NCBI RefSeq assembly: GCF_001704295.1
Contig: NZ_CP012334.1
Span: forward strand, 3,546,084-3,610,083
Length of the DNA: 64,000 nt
Direction: 5' to 3'
Origin: Bordetella sp. H567
GTDB taxonomy: Bacteria; Pseudomonadota; Gammaproteobacteria; Burkholderiales; Burkholderiaceae_B
The notes under the pieces were generated by a model that saw nothing but the letters and a program-made list of their open reading frames with translations, was not told where the DNA came from and made no database searches. Numbering within the stretch: position 1 is the first letter of the stretch; every line of letters begins with the position of its first letter. Of the stretch, positions 47,587-62,188 are shown piece by piece. The position numbers were made by a program, and so were the translations under genes.

Positions 47587-48173
47587 AACGCATCGGCCTG
47601 CTGGGCGGCAGCTTCGACCCCGTGCACGCGGCGCATATCGCGCTGGCGCGGACCGCCTTGCGCACGCTGGATTTGGCGCAGGTACAGCTGATACCCGCGG
47701 CCGCGCCCTGGCAAAGGGGCCCGCTGCGCGCTACGCCCGCGCAGCGCTGCGACATGATCCGCCTGGCCATTGCCGACGAGCCCAGCATCGTACTGAATAC
47801 CACCGAAATCGACCGTGGCGGTCCCACCTATACGATCGACACCGTAAGCGCCCTGCCCGTCCAGCATCGCTATGTATGGCTGCTGGGCACGGACCAGCTG
47901 GCCAACTTCTGCACCTGGCGGGCGTGGCAGGCAATCGCCGACCGGGTCGACCTGGCGGTGGCCATGCGCCCCGGAACGCCGCCGCAACCGCCGGCGGAGC
48001 TGCAAAGGCATATGGCCGCGCAACAGCGCCAGGTGGAAATTCTGCCGTTCGCAGAGATGCCGGTTTCCGCCTCGGCGATTCGCGATCGACTGGCAGACGG
48101 CTTGCCGGTGGACGACATGCTTCCCACGCCGGTATACCAATACATACGCGCCCACCACCTCTACCACGACTGA
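47577..48173 (+). CDS. nadD: Nicotinate-nucleotide adenylyltransferase
   Basis: A 198-aa nucleotidyltransferase that makes deamido-NAD from nicotinate mononucleotide and [14 protein letters not shown] (nucleotidyltransferase HxGH-like motif) and the C-terminal [11 protein letters not shown] are both present. It overlaps hemF by 10 bp. Confidence 0.96.
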   Translation: MALKRIGLLGGSFDPVHAAHIALARTALRTLDLAQVQLIPAAAPWQRGPLRATPAQRCDMIRLAIADEPSIVLNTTEIDRGGPTYTIDTVSALPVQHRYVWLLGTDQLANFCTWRAWQAIADRVDLAVAMRPGTPPQPPAELQRHMAAQQRQVEILPFAEMPVSASAIRDRLADGLPVDDMLPTPVYQYIRAHHLYHD

Positions 48174-48248
48174 CGCGCGATCCTCATCCTGATGGCGGAG
48201 CAGCCCCCGCCGCCCCCGAAACCCACTACCGGGGGTTATAGTTGCGAC

Positions 48249-48644
48249 ATGGAAATACAGAAACTACAACGCGCCGTCATTGACGCCCTTGAAGACGTCA
48301 AGGCGCAGGACATCAAGGTCTTCAATACCACCCACCTGACTAGCCTGTTCGACCGTGTCGTCATCGCCAGCGCCACGTCGAACCGGCAGACCCGCGCGCT
48401 GGCCTCCAGCGTCGCCGATCGGGGCCGCGCCCTGAAGCTGACGGTCACCGTCGAAGGCGAGGATACGGGCGAATGGGTCGTCGTCGACCTGGGCGATATC
48501 GTCGTCCATGTCATGCAGCCCGCGATACGCGAATACTACAACCTGGAAGAAATCTGGGGCGGCAAGCCGGTGCGGGTCAAGCTGCTGCCGCAATCCTCGC
48601 GCACCGTCCTCTCGGGCGCCACCTACGACGACGACGACGTCTGA
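48249..48644 (+). CDS. rsfS: Ribosomal silencing factor RsfS
   Basis: A 131-aa protein (RsfS/YbeB/Iojap) that binds L14 and blocks 30S-50S joining in poor growth. The conserved core KVFNTTHLTSLFDRVVIASATSNRQTRA and the aromatic REYYNLEEIWG are visible. The start follows the family's N-terminus; an upstream in-frame ATG at 48192 would add a Pro-rich extension. rlmH follows. Confidence 0.95.
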   Translation: MEIQKLQRAVIDALEDVKAQDIKVFNTTHLTSLFDRVVIASATSNRQTRALASSVADRGRALKLTVTVEGEDTGEWVVVDLGDIVVHVMQPAIREYYNLEEIWGGKPVRVKLLPQSSRTVLSGATYDDDDV

Positions 48645-48698
48645 ACCGGCAAGGCGCGACACGATGACCATCATGCCAGGCGCCGGAGGCCCCACGCC

Positions 48699-49169
48699 GT
48701 GAAGCTGGTGGTCGTCGCGGTCGGCAACCGCATGCCGGGCTGGGTGCAAACCGCATGGGACGACTATGCCCGTCGGCTGCCGCCCGACTGTGCGCTCGAA
48801 CTGCGCGAGATCAAGCCGGAACCGCGCACCAGCGGCAAGACGACGGCGCAGATGATGGCAGCGGAAGCCAAACGTATCGAAGCGGGCGTGCCCCCAGGGG
48901 CCTTGCGGATAGCGCTGGACGAGCGCGGCCGGGATTTGACCACGGTGGCGTTGGCAAAAACGCTGGAACAATGGCGCGCGCAAGGTCGCGATGTCGCGCT
49001 GCTGGTAGGGGGACCGGACGGCCTGGACGCCACACTGAAATCGTCCTGCGATGGCCTGATCCGCTTATCGTCGCTGACCCTGCCCCATCCCATGGTGCGC
49101 GTGCTTTTGGCGGAACAGCTCTACCGGGCCTGGGCGATCCTCACCAACCATCCCTATCACCGCGCGTGA
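48699..49169 (+). CDS. rlmH: 23S rRNA pseudouridine1915 N3-methyltransferase
   Basis: A 156-aa SPOUT methyltransferase. The trefoil-knot SAM site [10 protein letters not shown], the C-terminal [18 protein letters not shown] and HPYHR are diagnostic. GTG start with GGAGG about eight bases upstream. The rsfS-rlmH-maf order is usual in betaproteobacteria. Confidence 0.96.
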   Translation: MKLVVVAVGNRMPGWVQTAWDDYARRLPPDCALELREIKPEPRTSGKTTAQMMAAEAKRIEAGVPPGALRIALDERGRDLTTVALAKTLEQWRAQGRDVALLVGGPDGLDATLKSSCDGLIRLSSLTLPHPMVRVLLAEQLYRAWAILTNHPYHRA

Positions 49170-49181
49170 GCGTCGCGCCGC

Positions 49182-49805
49182 ATGCCTATGTCGTCCCATT
49201 TACATTCCGCCCCCCGCTTATACCTTGCATCGGCCAGCCCGCGCCGGCGTGAGCTTCTCTCCCAGATCGGCCTGGCACATCAGGTCCTTGACGTTCCATC
49301 GCCGCCGGGCGAGGACGAACCGCGACACGCCGGCGAACCGGCCGCGGACTATGTGCGCCGAACCGCCCGCGACAAGGCTCTACGGGGCGAGCAGTATCGA
49401 CAGGCGCAGGGGCTGCCGGCGCTGCCGCTGCTGGCGGCGGACACCACGGTCATCCTGGACGGGGACGTGCTGGGTAAACCCGCGGACCGGGATCATGCCA
49501 TCCAGATGCTGATGCGCCTGTCCGGTTCTTGCCACGAAGTCCACACCGCCGTCGCCTTGTTCGCGCACGACCGCCTGCATGAAAGGGTGTCGATCACGCA
49601 GGTGCGGATGCGCGAACTCCGGCCCGACGAAGTCGCCCGCTACTGCGATAGCGGCGAGCCCTACGGCAAGGCGGGTGCCTACGGCATTCAGGGACTGGCC
49701 GCTGCCTTCATCGAGCGCATCGACGGCAGCTATACCGGCGTCATGGGATTGCCGCTTTTCGAAACCGCGGCGCTGCTGCGCCGCGTCGACATCACGCTGC
49801 CCTGA
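49182..49805 (+). CDS. maf: Maf family nucleoside triphosphate pyrophosphatase
   Basis: A 207-aa house-cleaning pyrophosphatase of the Maf/YhdE type, which hydrolyses dTTP/UTP or modified nucleotides. LYLASASPRRRELLSQIG, LAADTTVILDGDVLGKP and YGKAGAYGIQG are the family motifs. It lies 12 bp after rlmH. In related genomes rng commonly follows directly; here dctA and an rRNA operon intervene. Confidence 0.93.
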   Translation: MPMSSHLHSAPRLYLASASPRRRELLSQIGLAHQVLDVPSPPGEDEPRHAGEPAADYVRRTARDKALRGEQYRQAQGLPALPLLAADTTVILDGDVLGKPADRDHAIQMLMRLSGSCHEVHTAVALFAHDRLHERVSITQVRMRELRPDEVARYCDSGEPYGKAGAYGIQGLAAAFIERIDGSYTGVMGLPLFETAALLRRVDITLP

Positions 49806-49813
49806 AAAGCAAC

Positions 49814-49844
49814 ATGCCCTGGTACGGCTCGCGTACCAGGGCAT
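49814..49844. terminator. Hairpin between convergent maf and dctA
   Basis: A perfect 13-bp inverted repeat (49814-49826 with 49832-49844) around a 5-base loop between convergent genes. T-tracts are short. Confidence 0.65.
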
Positions 49845-49904
49845 GCGTCGACATGACGGAATGCAGGGTGTGGCGCCGGCGAGGCGCCTTGCCCGAGGCC
49901 GCGT

Positions 49905-51233
49905 TCAGTGTCCAGGCACCGCCGCGGGCTGCACCGGCTGCACGGGCGTTAGTTGCCCGTTCAGCGCGGCATCGAGCGCGGGTTTGTCCAGTTGTCCTTC
50001 CCACCGGGCCACGACGATGGAGGCCGTGGCGTTGCCCACCAGATTCGTCAAGGCGCGGCACTCCGACATGAAGCGGTCCACGCCCAGGATCAGCGCCATG
50101 CCGGCGACCGGCAAGCTGGGCACGACCGACAGCGTGGCCGCCAGGGTGATAAAGCCCGAGCCCGTGACGCCAGCCGCCCCCTTGGAGCTCAGCATGGCGA
50201 CCAGCAGCAAAAGCACCTGGTCGCCCAGCGACAGATGGATGTCGCAGGCTTGGGCGATGAAGAGCGCCGCCATGGTCATGTAGATATTGGTGCCATCCAG
50301 GTTGAACGAATAGCCCGTCGGCACGACCAGGCCAACCACCGACTTGGAGCAGCCGGCGCGTTCCATCTTCTGCATCAGGCTGGGCAGCGCCGCTTCCGAC
50401 GAACTGGTCCCCAGCACGAGCAGCAGTTCCTCGCGGATATAGCGGACCAGCTTGATGATGGAGAAGCCGTTGTAGCGCGCAACCAGGCCCAGGACGACCA
50501 CGACAAAGAGGACGGCCGTGGCGTAGAACGTGCCGACCAAGGCGGCCAGGTTCAGCACGGACTTGATGCCGTACTTCCCGATCGTAAACGCCATCGCGCC
50601 AAAGGCGCCGATCGGCGCGGCGCGCATCAGGATCGCCACCATCTTGAACACGGGGTGCGCCAGCGCGTTCAGCAGGTTCACGACAGGTCTGCCACGTTCG
50701 CCGACCAGGGCCAGCGCCACCCCAAACAACACCGACACGAACAACACCTGCAGGATATCACCGGTGACGAACGGGCCCGGCAGCGAGCTGGGAATGACGT
50801 TCATCAGGAAGCCGGTGACGGTGGTGTCGTGCGCCTTGGTGACGTAATCGGCAACTGCTTTACTGTCCAGCGACTGCGGATTCACGTGCATGCCCGCACC
50901 CGGCTGGACGATATGGCTGACCACCATGCCCACGATCAAGGCGATGGTGGAGAAGGTCAAGAAGTACGCGAACGCCTTGCCCGCCACGCGGCCGACACGC
51001 TTCAGGTCGTTCATGCCGGCAATGCCGGTGCTCACGGTCAGGAAGATGACCGGCGCAATGATCAGCTTGACCAGCCTGATAAAGCCATCGCCCAGCGGCC
51101 GCATGGCTTCCGCGGTATCAGGTTTGTAATATCCCAGCAAAATGCCGATGACGATTGCGACGATCACCTGCACGTAGAGGATCTGATAAAACTTCTGCTT
51201 CCGCGGCACCGCGGTCTGATCTATTTCGATCAT
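49905..51233 (-). CDS. dctA: C4-dicarboxylate transport protein (DctA type)
   Basis: A 442-aa cation symporter of the DAACS family for succinate, fumarate and malate. The re-entrant loop [12 protein letters not shown], the helix-7 motif [23 protein letters not shown] and [16 protein letters not shown] are intact. [22 protein letters not shown] and VQPGAGM favour DctA over GltP. It ends in a short Pro/Gln/Val tail. It lies downstream of the rRNA operon on the same strand but behind that operon's terminator. Confidence 0.9.
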   Translation of the reverse strand: MIEIDQTAVPRKQKFYQILYVQVIVAIVIGILLGYYKPDTAEAMRPLGDGFIRLVKLIIAPVIFLTVSTGIAGMNDLKRVGRVAGKAFAYFLTFSTIALIVGMVVSHIVQPGAGMHVNPQSLDSKAVADYVTKAHDTTVTGFLMNVIPSSLPGPFVTGDILQVLFVSVLFGVALALVGERGRPVVNLLNALAHPVFKMVAILMRAAPIGAFGAMAFTIGKYGIKSVLNLAALVGTFYATAVLFVVVVLGLVARYNGFSIIKLVRYIREELLLVLGTSSSEAALPSLMQKMERAGCSKSVVGLVVPTGYSFNLDGTNIYMTMAALFIAQACDIHLSLGDQVLLLLVAMLSSKGAAGVTGSGFITLAATLSVVPSLPVAGMALILGVDRFMSECRALTNLVGNATASIVVARWEGQLDKPALDAALNGQLTPVQPVQPAAVPGH

Positions 51234-51427
51234 TGCTCATCCACTTGTTTTGATCATCAGGCGCCCTACAGGCCCACGAACATCGCGCCCGCGCCGTGAT
51301 GGTCAATTATCGCATCCCAAACAGGCGAGCTACCGGCCGGGATGGAGAAAAACTCGATTCAGAAAAACGGGGTAGCACGGAAAGCGCTGCCTACCACCCC
51401 GGTATGGCATGGCGCGGCACATAAAGC

Positions 51428-51459
51428 AAAACCCCGCTGGGGTGACCCAGCGGGGTTTT
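51428..51459 (-). terminator. rRNA operon terminator
   Basis: A perfect 14-bp inverted repeat (51428-51441 with 51446-51459) around a 4-base loop, with A4/T4 flanks, 10 bp after the 5S 3' end. On the minus strand it ends in TTTT. Confidence 0.88.
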
Positions 51460-51469
51460 GGGGGTAAGA

Positions 51470-51583
51470 GCCTGACGATGACCTACTTTCACAGACGTCC
51501 GTCCACTATCATCGGCGCGAAGGCGTTTCACTGTCCTGTTCGGGATGGGAAGGAGTGGGGCCACCTTGCTATGGTCGTCAGGC
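51470..51583 (-). rRNA. rrf: 5S ribosomal RNA
   Basis: About 114 nt with complementary ends (GCCTGACGA with TCGTCAGGC) and the conserved CCGAACAGGACAGTGAAACG core on the minus strand. It is the last gene of the operon. End positions are good to a few bases. Confidence 0.95.
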
Positions 51584-51889
51584 GTAAAGGGTTGCGCGGC
51601 GTGCCGGCCCGGTTGGGGGGCTGGCGCGTCACGCCAATCTGGTCAAAGCACACGCAAGCGCGCTTGCGGCGAGGGTATTGGGGTTGCCGGCAGCGGCGGC
51701 GCTGTTGAGGCGCGGCCGGTGAGCGGCATAGGATTCGGGTTGGGACTGCGTGGCGGATCGCATGGATCCGCGTGGCACGTCTACGCCAAGCATCATGGCA
51801 AGCGGGCGGCCTGGGCAGGTGGCTCAGGCGACCGGCTCGCAGTCAGTTGCGAGGGTTGCAATTGTTGGGGTCTAACCATCAGGGTTATA
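51584..51889 (-). other. 23S-5S intergenic spacer
   Basis: About 306 bp between 23S and 5S with no gene. It is GC-rich and contains G-rich tracts that may fold in processing. I see no tRNA in it. Confidence 0.6.
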
Positions 51890-54775
<2,886 letters not shown>

Positions 54776-55116
54776 TATAACGCTAATGGCTATAAAACCG
54801 AACAAGCAACCGTCTTGCTTCTGACATGATTACTTCGCGTTTGTGCCGTTCAAATCAATTCACTTGAGTTTGAACTATCATGCAATCACAACCCGTATCC
54901 AACGGCGCATTCAACTTCAATGCACCGCCAATACTTCTCGTTGTGCTTCTTCCAGATTGTTAAAGAACGAATAAAACTGTCGAGTCAAAAACCCAACGCT
55001 CAAGACTCGACCCGCCAGAACCCGGCAGGTCAAACACTGAGCGTTGAACTCTTTCTTCGCGGACCCGGCACTCGCACTCACCAATGGCCGCCAATTGACC
55101 AGCAATTGACAGTAAA
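54776..55116 (-). other. tRNA-Ala to 23S spacer with boxA
   Basis: About 340 bp without a gene. On the minus strand GTTCTTTAACAAT at 54968-54956 is a boxA antitermination element, as expected ahead of 23S. The rest probably forms the RNase III processing stem. Confidence 0.7.
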
Positions 55117-55192
55117 TGGTGGAGGTGAACGGGATCGAACCGATGACATCCTGCTTGCAAAGCAGGCGCTCTCCCAGCTGAGCTACACCCCC
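55117..55192 (-). tRNA. tRNA-Ala (TGC)
   Basis: A 76-nt cloverleaf beginning GGGGGTGTAGCTCAG with the anticodon loop around TGC (TTTGCAA) and an encoded CCA at 55119-55117. It is the usual second tRNA of the 16S-23S spacer. Confidence 0.97.
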
Positions 55193-55219
55193 AATTAAAG
55201 CGTCGCCGCCCTAATCTCG

Positions 55220-55296
55220 TGGTGGGTCTGGTTGGATTCGAACCAACGACCCCCGCCTTATCAAGACGGTGCTCTAACCGACTGAGCTACAGACCC
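55220..55296 (-). tRNA. tRNA-Ile (GAT)
   Basis: A 77-nt cloverleaf beginning GGGTCTGTAGCTCAG with anticodon GAT (TTGATAA) and an encoded CCA at 55222-55220. It is the first tRNA of the 16S-23S spacer. Confidence 0.97.
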
Positions 55297-55379
55297 AATG
55301 CGTATCGGATCCGCTATCGATCCAGTCTTTTCAACAACCGATAAGTGTGGCCGCTTAACAAACCCTGACGCGCGCTCTG

Positions 55380-56910
<1,531 letters not shown>

Positions 56911-57280
56911 AATCTCTGTTTCGTACAACCCACGTATCCGGAGACACGGGGCTGTCTTTCGCTAGCGCTCTCAAAGGAAGTGAGGACCCAGACGAACTAA
57001 ATCGCCTGATTCCTGACACTTACTTTTGTGAGCACTTGATTTCTTCGGCCCCATCCCACCCAGCATTTGCATGCCGCGCAAGACAGGTGCGCCTTGATTC
57101 ATCAAGCGCCCACACTTATCGGTTGTTTCGTTTTTAAAGAACAAGTCGGGCTCGCCACCCCGGGCACCTTGCGGTTCCCGCTGACCTCGCATCGGCATTT
57201 CAGCCTTGCCATCCAAGCCGCCTAAGTCACCGTTACCGGCTGCTTCGCGTCGCTTGCTGTGTCAGCAGCAGAGAAACGAG
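56911..57280 (-). other. rRNA operon leader with boxA
   Basis: About 360 nt of leader between the likely transcription start near 57274 and 16S. On the minus strand GTTCTTTAAAAAC at about 57142-57130 is a boxA-like antitermination element. No gene is seen. Confidence 0.65.
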
Positions 57281-57309
57281 ATTATGAAGACATTTTTTTG
57301 GGCTGTCAA
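57281..57309 (-). promoter_or_regulatory. rRNA operon promoter
   Basis: On the minus strand a consensus TTGACA (57309-57304), a 17-bp spacer with an A-run, and CATAAT (57286-57281). Position, about 370 bp before 16S, and strength fit an rrn promoter. A second promoter was not identified. Confidence 0.75.
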
Positions 57310-57601
57310 ATCGGCGTCACCTTCACTCGCTTGATTTGCTCGCCGGGTTTTCATCCCCGGCCGCCCAAGATACCGATGGCTCGCATGCGCGCTATCGGTA
57401 CTGCCTTTGCTCTCGCTCTTCGCCAACAGCGAAGGGGCGCGACTATAGCACATCGCTGCGCGCTCCGCTGCGCGGCGGGCGCGAATCGCCGCCGCGCGAC
57501 TTTATGGATAGACTTGAACTGATGTGCAGGCGCATCGGCCCATGCGGAAACGACCGCGATGCGCGCCGCCGCCCTGCCCCACCTAACGATAAGCACCGAT
57601 C

Positions 57602-59086
57602 ATGTCAGCCACCCATCCCGACGTCTACGAAGACATCCTCATCAATGTCACCCCCTTCGAGACCCGAGTCGCGGTGGTCTCGCAGGGCGCCGTGCAGGAG
57701 CTGCACGTCGAACGCAGTATCCAGCGGGGACACGTGGGCAATATCTACCTGGGCCGCGTGGTGCGCGTCCTGCCGGGCATGCAGAGCGCCTTCGTGGATA
57801 TCGGCCTGGAGCGCGCGGCCTTCATCCATATCGCGGACCTGCGCGAAAACCGCGCCGAGCGCAGCCAGGGCATGAATCCCACGCCCATCGAAAAGCTGCT
57901 GTTCGAAGGCCAGACGCTGATGGTGCAGGTGATCAAGGACCCACTCGGCACGAAAGGCGCGCGCCTGTCGACGCAGATCAGCATGGCCGGCCGCATGCTG
58001 GTCTATCTGCCGCATGATCCGCATATCGGCATTTCCCAGAAGATCGATTCCGAAAGCGAACGCGTGCAGCTGCGCGAGCGCTTGCAGGCCTTGATGCCCG
58101 CGGAAGAGAAAGGCGGGTTTATCGTGCGCACCCAGGCGGAAGGCTCCGCCGACGAAGAGCTGCACGCGGACCTGGACTACCTGCGCAAACTCTGGGGCAG
58201 CGTGCAGGCCGCCGCGCGCAGCCATCCCGCCCCCGCCGTGCTGCACCAGGACCTGACGCTGGCGCAACGGGTCTTGAGGGATATGGTGGGCCCGCACACC
58301 GGCACCATACGGGTGGATTCCCGCACCACGACGGCCGACCTGATCGAATGGGCCCGCCTGTATACGCCTTCGGTGGTGGACCGCATCCATCACTACAGCG
58401 GCGAGCGCCCATTGTTCGATACCGCCAATGTGGACGAGGAAATCCAGCGCGCGTTGTCCCGTCGGGTGGACTTGAAATCGGGTGGCTATTTGATTATCGA
58501 CCAGACCGAAGCCTTGACGACGGTGGACGTGAACACCGGCGGCTTCGTGGGAGGCCGGAATTTCGACGACACGATATTCAAGACCAACCTGGAAGCGGCC
58601 CAAGCGATCGCGCGCCAACTGCGGCTGCGCAACCTGGGCGGCATCGTGATCCTGGATTTCATCGATATGGAGGATGCCGAGCACCGCGAAACGGTGCTGG
58701 CGGAGTTGCGCAAGGCCCTGTCCCGTGACCGGACGCGCATGACCGTAAACGGCTTCACCCAGTTGGGCCTGGTGGAAATGACGCGCAAGCGCACCCGCGA
58801 CTCGCTGGCGCACCAGCTGTGCGAGGCCTGCCCCACTTGCCAATCCCGCGGACACGTACGTACCGCGCGCACCATCTGCTACGAGATCCTCCGGGAGATC
58901 CTGCGCGAGGCACGCCAGTTCAACCCCAAGGAATTCCGCATCCTGGCGTCGCAGCAGGTGGTGGATCTGTTCCTGGAAGAGGAAAGCCAGCATCTGGCGA
59001 TGCTGGGGGACTTCGTGGGCAAGACGGTGTCGCTGGAAGTCGAGACCACCTATACGCAGGAACAGTACGACCTGATCCTGATCTAG
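57602..59086 (+). CDS. rng: Ribonuclease G
   Basis: A 494-aa endoribonuclease of the RNase E/G family, which matures 16S rRNA 5' ends and degrades mRNA. An S1 domain (about residues 38-128) is followed by the catalytic domain with VDVNTGGFVG, the catalytic metal-binding NLGGIVILDFIDMEDAEHR, and the zinc-link CEACPTCQSRG. It lacks the long RNase E C-terminal scaffold, so it is RNase G. It is divergent from the rRNA operon. Confidence 0.95.
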   Translation: MSATHPDVYEDILINVTPFETRVAVVSQGAVQELHVERSIQRGHVGNIYLGRVVRVLPGMQSAFVDIGLERAAFIHIADLRENRAERSQGMNPTPIEKLLFEGQTLMVQVIKDPLGTKGARLSTQISMAGRMLVYLPHDPHIGISQKIDSESERVQLRERLQALMPAEEKGGFIVRTQAEGSADEELHADLDYLRKLWGSVQAAARSHPAPAVLHQDLTLAQRVLRDMVGPHTGTIRVDSRTTTADLIEWARLYTPSVVDRIHHYSGERPLFDTANVDEEIQRALSRRVDLKSGGYLIIDQTEALTTVDVNTGGFVGGRNFDDTIFKTNLEAAQAIARQLRLRNLGGIVILDFIDMEDAEHRETVLAELRKALSRDRTRMTVNGFTQLGLVEMTRKRTRDSLAHQLCEACPTCQSRGHVRTARTICYEILREILREARQFNPKEFRILASQQVVDLFLEEESQHLAMLGDFVGKTVSLEVETTYTQEQYDLILI

Positions 59087-59167
59087 GCGCCGCGGCACGG
59101 CTCAGCGGCGGGACAGCAAGGGGCTGAGCGCGACGAAGGCGACGACGCAGCCAACGCCATGGATTGA

Positions 59168-59728
59168 TTACCCCGCGAAGCCTTTTTGGTCCAGGAAGGC
59201 CTGTTCATCGGGCGTCGTCGTACGGCCGAGATGCGGATTGCGATGCGGAAATCGGCCGAAACGGGCGATGATGTCCCGGTGCAGGATGGCGAAGTCCCGG
59301 CTGCGCGGGTCCAGCTTGCGTGCGAGTTCGACCGACCGCGCCTGATCCAGCGCATCCTCCGAATGCTCGAATGGCAAGTAGAAGAAGACCAGCATGTCGG
59401 GTTCCGCCTGCCGGTCCAGGCCCTGCTCTATCGCGCGGGTAGCGAACAGCCGCGCCAAGGGATCGGTGGCGTACATATGGGCAGTGCCGCGGAAGGCGTT
59501 GCGTGGGTACTGGTCCAGAAGGATCAACAGCGCCAGCACTCCCGGTGCCGTCGCTGCCCAATGGTCCAGCTCGCGGCGCGCGGCCGCGAAATGCAGGGCC
59601 GCGAATCGATCGGCGAATTCAGCATCGAAGGCCGGGTCCTTGGCGAACCATTTGCGGGGTCCCGCATCCCGCCAGAATTGGATGACGGCCGCTGCGTCCG
59701 TGGGTATATCCTGCTGCGCGAGGGACAT
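59168..59728 (-). CDS. DUF924 family protein
   Basis: A 186-aa soluble helical protein of the TPR-like DUF924 family. IQFWRDAGPRKWFAKDPAFDAEFADRF, LLDQYPRNAFRGTAHMYATD and FFYLPFEHSEDALDQ are the conserved segments. No biochemical function is established. It converges with rng; a short GCTCAGC/GCTGAGC repeat lies between. Confidence 0.9.
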   Translation of the reverse strand: MSLAQQDIPTDAAAVIQFWRDAGPRKWFAKDPAFDAEFADRFAALHFAAARRELDHWAATAPGVLALLILLDQYPRNAFRGTAHMYATDPLARLFATRAIEQGLDRQAEPDMLVFFYLPFEHSEDALDQARSVELARKLDPRSRDFAILHRDIIARFGRFPHRNPHLGRTTTPDEQAFLDQKGFAG

Positions 59729-59869
59729 GGCATCGGCTCTCGATACGAAACCCGCAGATTACCAGCGATCGTGGCGCGGGGCGCCGCGGCTCGCCAGCAG
59801 CAAGCGGACAACCTTGCGGCGTATACCCATGGGGCAGAGGGCGGCCGACGGAGATACCGTTAGCGCCGT

Positions 59870-61585
59870 TCAGGCGCCCCCGGGCCCCAGCATGCCCTGG
59901 CCCTGCAGCGAAATGCTGTCGAAATCGGAGACCAGCGCATCGACCTTGACGGCCCACGCTCCGGACGCCAACAGCGGTACATCGTCCACCACCCACGTAT
60001 CCGCGACGTCACCCTGACCCGCGCGATGGGCTGGCCGGACGATGCCTTCAATGCCCATCTGCGCCATGGAAAACGTGACCGACACTTCCCTCGCCCGCAG
60101 GGCCGCACCATCGTCGCGCGTCAAGCTGAGCGTCACGCGTGCATGGCCGTCCGGTTTCTGCGCCACGATCAGCCGGCATTGCGCGCCACCGCCATGGAGC
60201 TGCAGCGTCGCACCGTCGCCGGACAAGGCATGGGCGGACGATAGCGCCGGGTCCATGGCGCGCGTATCGTTCATCGACATCGACCGGTCCACCGCGGCCG
60301 CATGACTGCCCGGCATTGGATGTGCCGCGGCCGTCGCCATCGCCGGCAAGGCGCGGGGCGGCGGGGTGAAACGCCATAGGGCGACGGCGCAGAGTATGCC
60401 GACCGCGAGCGCGATTTCCCAGTGGATATTGCGCACGAGTGCCCGCATGGCACCCAGGTCGCCGCGCACGGTGGGCCCAGTCCATCGCCAGCGGTTCCTG
60501 GCGCCCAGCGCAAGCAAGCCCGCGACGAGTATCAGCTTTCCGGCCAGTAGGCGGCCATAATCGGTGCGCCAGAGATCCGAAGGTTGCCGCAATTGCCACC
60601 AGGCCAGCAGCAGGCCCGTGGCTGCCAGCATGGCGACGATAACGCCCGCCGCCGCGGAAAAGCGGCGCAAGGGCGTTTCGCCATAACCGGCCCGCAGCTG
60701 GATGGGCAGGCAGGCCAGCGCGCCAAGCCAGGACGCTACCGCGACGACATGCAGGAACACCGTGATGCGCGCGGCATTGCCGACGGTGGCCGTCGCGGCA
60801 TGCCCGCTGGACGCCAGGGCGGCGCCCAGCAGCAGCGTGGACAGCAGCGCGAGCAGGCGCCGCCGCCGCGCGGTGCCGGCCACGCTGGCGAACAAGCCGG
60901 CGAGCGCGGCGGCCTCCGCTATCCATACCAGCAGCCCATAGGAAGTGCTCATGGCCGCCGTCCAGCACGCGCGGGTCAAGAGCGCGGACCACGGCGCGGC
61001 GAGCGCATCCAGACCCTGCAGTCCCAGCGATACAGGCACGGCGATGGCGGCGAGCAGCAGCGCGGGCAGGTGCTTGCGGCAGCCGCCGGACTCATACTGC
61101 GTTGCCCAGGCATCGAACGCCACGCCGCCAATACCGAACAACAGACCGGCCAGCAGGGCGACGGCCGTCAGCGCCATGATGGGGTACAGCCACGGCGCGC
61201 GGTACGGCGGCGACGCCGTAGGCGCATGGGCATCCGCCACGCCGATGGCAAAGCTGAGCGTACCGCCGACGGGATGGCCGTCGGCGGAGGCGATGCGCCA
61301 GCTGAACAGGTAGCTGCCGGCCGGCGACCGCGGCGGCAACGGCACCGACAGCGTGTCGCCCTGGACATCCGCCTGCGCCAGTGGAAGCTGCGTACCGCCT
61401 GGGCCCAGCAGGTGCAGCGCCAACGGCGCGACAGGCTCGTTGAAGCTCAGGATGATTGCGTCCGGCGGCGCCGCCAGCACCGCGCCTTCGGCCGGCGCAG
61501 TCCGTATCAGTTCGGCATGGGCATGGGCCGCCGTCGAAACCATGGACAGGCATGCGAAAAAGACGGCCGTCGCCAGTGCTCTCAT
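59870..61585 (-). CDS. CopC-CopD fusion copper-handling protein
   Basis: A 571-aa protein. A signal peptide (cleavage predicted after HA, leaving His23 as residue 1) is followed by a CopC domain, with the copper ligands His1 and the Asp/His of ADGHPVGG near residue 112. Eight or nine membrane helices of the CopD type follow (about residues 140-450). A C-terminal periplasmic domain of about 110 residues follows a His/Met-rich linker. It probably binds periplasmic copper and moves it across the inner membrane. It follows the YcnI-like gene by 10 bp. Confidence 0.88.
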   Translation of the reverse strand: MRALATAVFFACLSMVSTAAHAHAELIRTAPAEGAVLAAPPDAIILSFNEPVAPLALHLLGPGGTQLPLAQADVQGDTLSVPLPPRSPAGSYLFSWRIASADGHPVGGTLSFAIGVADAHAPTASPPYRAPWLYPIMALTAVALLAGLLFGIGGVAFDAWATQYESGGCRKHLPALLLAAIAVPVSLGLQGLDALAAPWSALLTRACWTAAMSTSYGLLVWIAEAAALAGLFASVAGTARRRRLLALLSTLLLGAALASSGHAATATVGNAARITVFLHVVAVASWLGALACLPIQLRAGYGETPLRRFSAAAGVIVAMLAATGLLLAWWQLRQPSDLWRTDYGRLLAGKLILVAGLLALGARNRWRWTGPTVRGDLGAMRALVRNIHWEIALAVGILCAVALWRFTPPPRALPAMATAAAHPMPGSHAAAVDRSMSMNDTRAMDPALSSAHALSGDGATLQLHGGGAQCRLIVAQKPDGHARVTLSLTRDDGAALRAREVSVTFSMAQMGIEGIVRPAHRAGQGDVADTWVVDDVPLLASGAWAVKVDALVSDFDSISLQGQGMLGPGGA

Positions 61586-61595
61586 GATGCGGTCC

Positions 61596-62123
61596 CTAGT
61601 GCGGTTGTGCCGGCAATATCCGCAGCGCCGGCGCCGGATGCGGCGGCCGGGGCCCGTTGTTCGCCGGAATTTCGATCCAGCGCGACGTACCCTTGTCGCA
61701 CTCCTGCACGACGGGGAAGTACAGCGGCTTGCCGGCTGGCACGTCGTCCGCCAGATAGGCATTGAAGACGAACTCGTCGTAGTAGGCGTCCGGCAGGTCA
61801 CCTGTCCAGCTGAGCTCCTTGACGCCTTGCTCCACGCGCGCCCCGTGCAAGGTGTACGGCTTATCGTAGTTGCCCTGCACGATATCCAGCTTCCATCCCG
61901 GCTTGGGCTGGGGTTTTACGCCGATGACGCCGTCCGGAATGCGGATCCGCAGTTTGCGGGTGTCGGAACCGCCGCAGCCATGCGGGACGCGGAAGACGGC
62001 CTTGTAATAACTGCCCGCGGGCGCCTCGCGAGTCTCGATGGTGACGTGGGCATGGACGGCGCCGGCGATGGTCGACAGGCCGAGCGCGGCCAGCATCGAT
62101 GCGCACCGGAGAAAACGGGACAT
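61596..62123 (-). CDS. YcnI-like copper-binding protein (DUF1775)
   Basis: A 175-aa secreted protein. A signal peptide ends at AVHA, leaving His26 as the new N-terminus in HVTIETREAPAGSYYKAVFRVPHGC. YcnI proteins bind Cu(II) through that N-terminal histidine. The conserved CGGSDTRKLRIRIP and GWKLDI blocks are visible. It precedes the CopC-CopD gene and is co-transcribed, so it probably acts as a periplasmic copper chaperone. Confidence 0.87.
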   Translation of the reverse strand: MSRFLRCASMLAALGLSTIAGAVHAHVTIETREAPAGSYYKAVFRVPHGCGGSDTRKLRIRIPDGVIGVKPQPKPGWKLDIVQGNYDKPYTLHGARVEQGVKELSWTGDLPDAYYDEFVFNAYLADDVPAGKPLYFPVVQECDKGTSRWIEIPANNGPRPPHPAPALRILPAQPH

Positions 62124-62188
62124 GGAAATACCTCGATGGAACGAAACCGTGAGCGCGCTGCCCGCGACGCGGGGAGCGCTCGGATGCA

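Noticed and set aside
57605-59098. A 497-residue minus-strand open frame opposite rng
   Set aside because: Shadow of rng with no recognisable motif.
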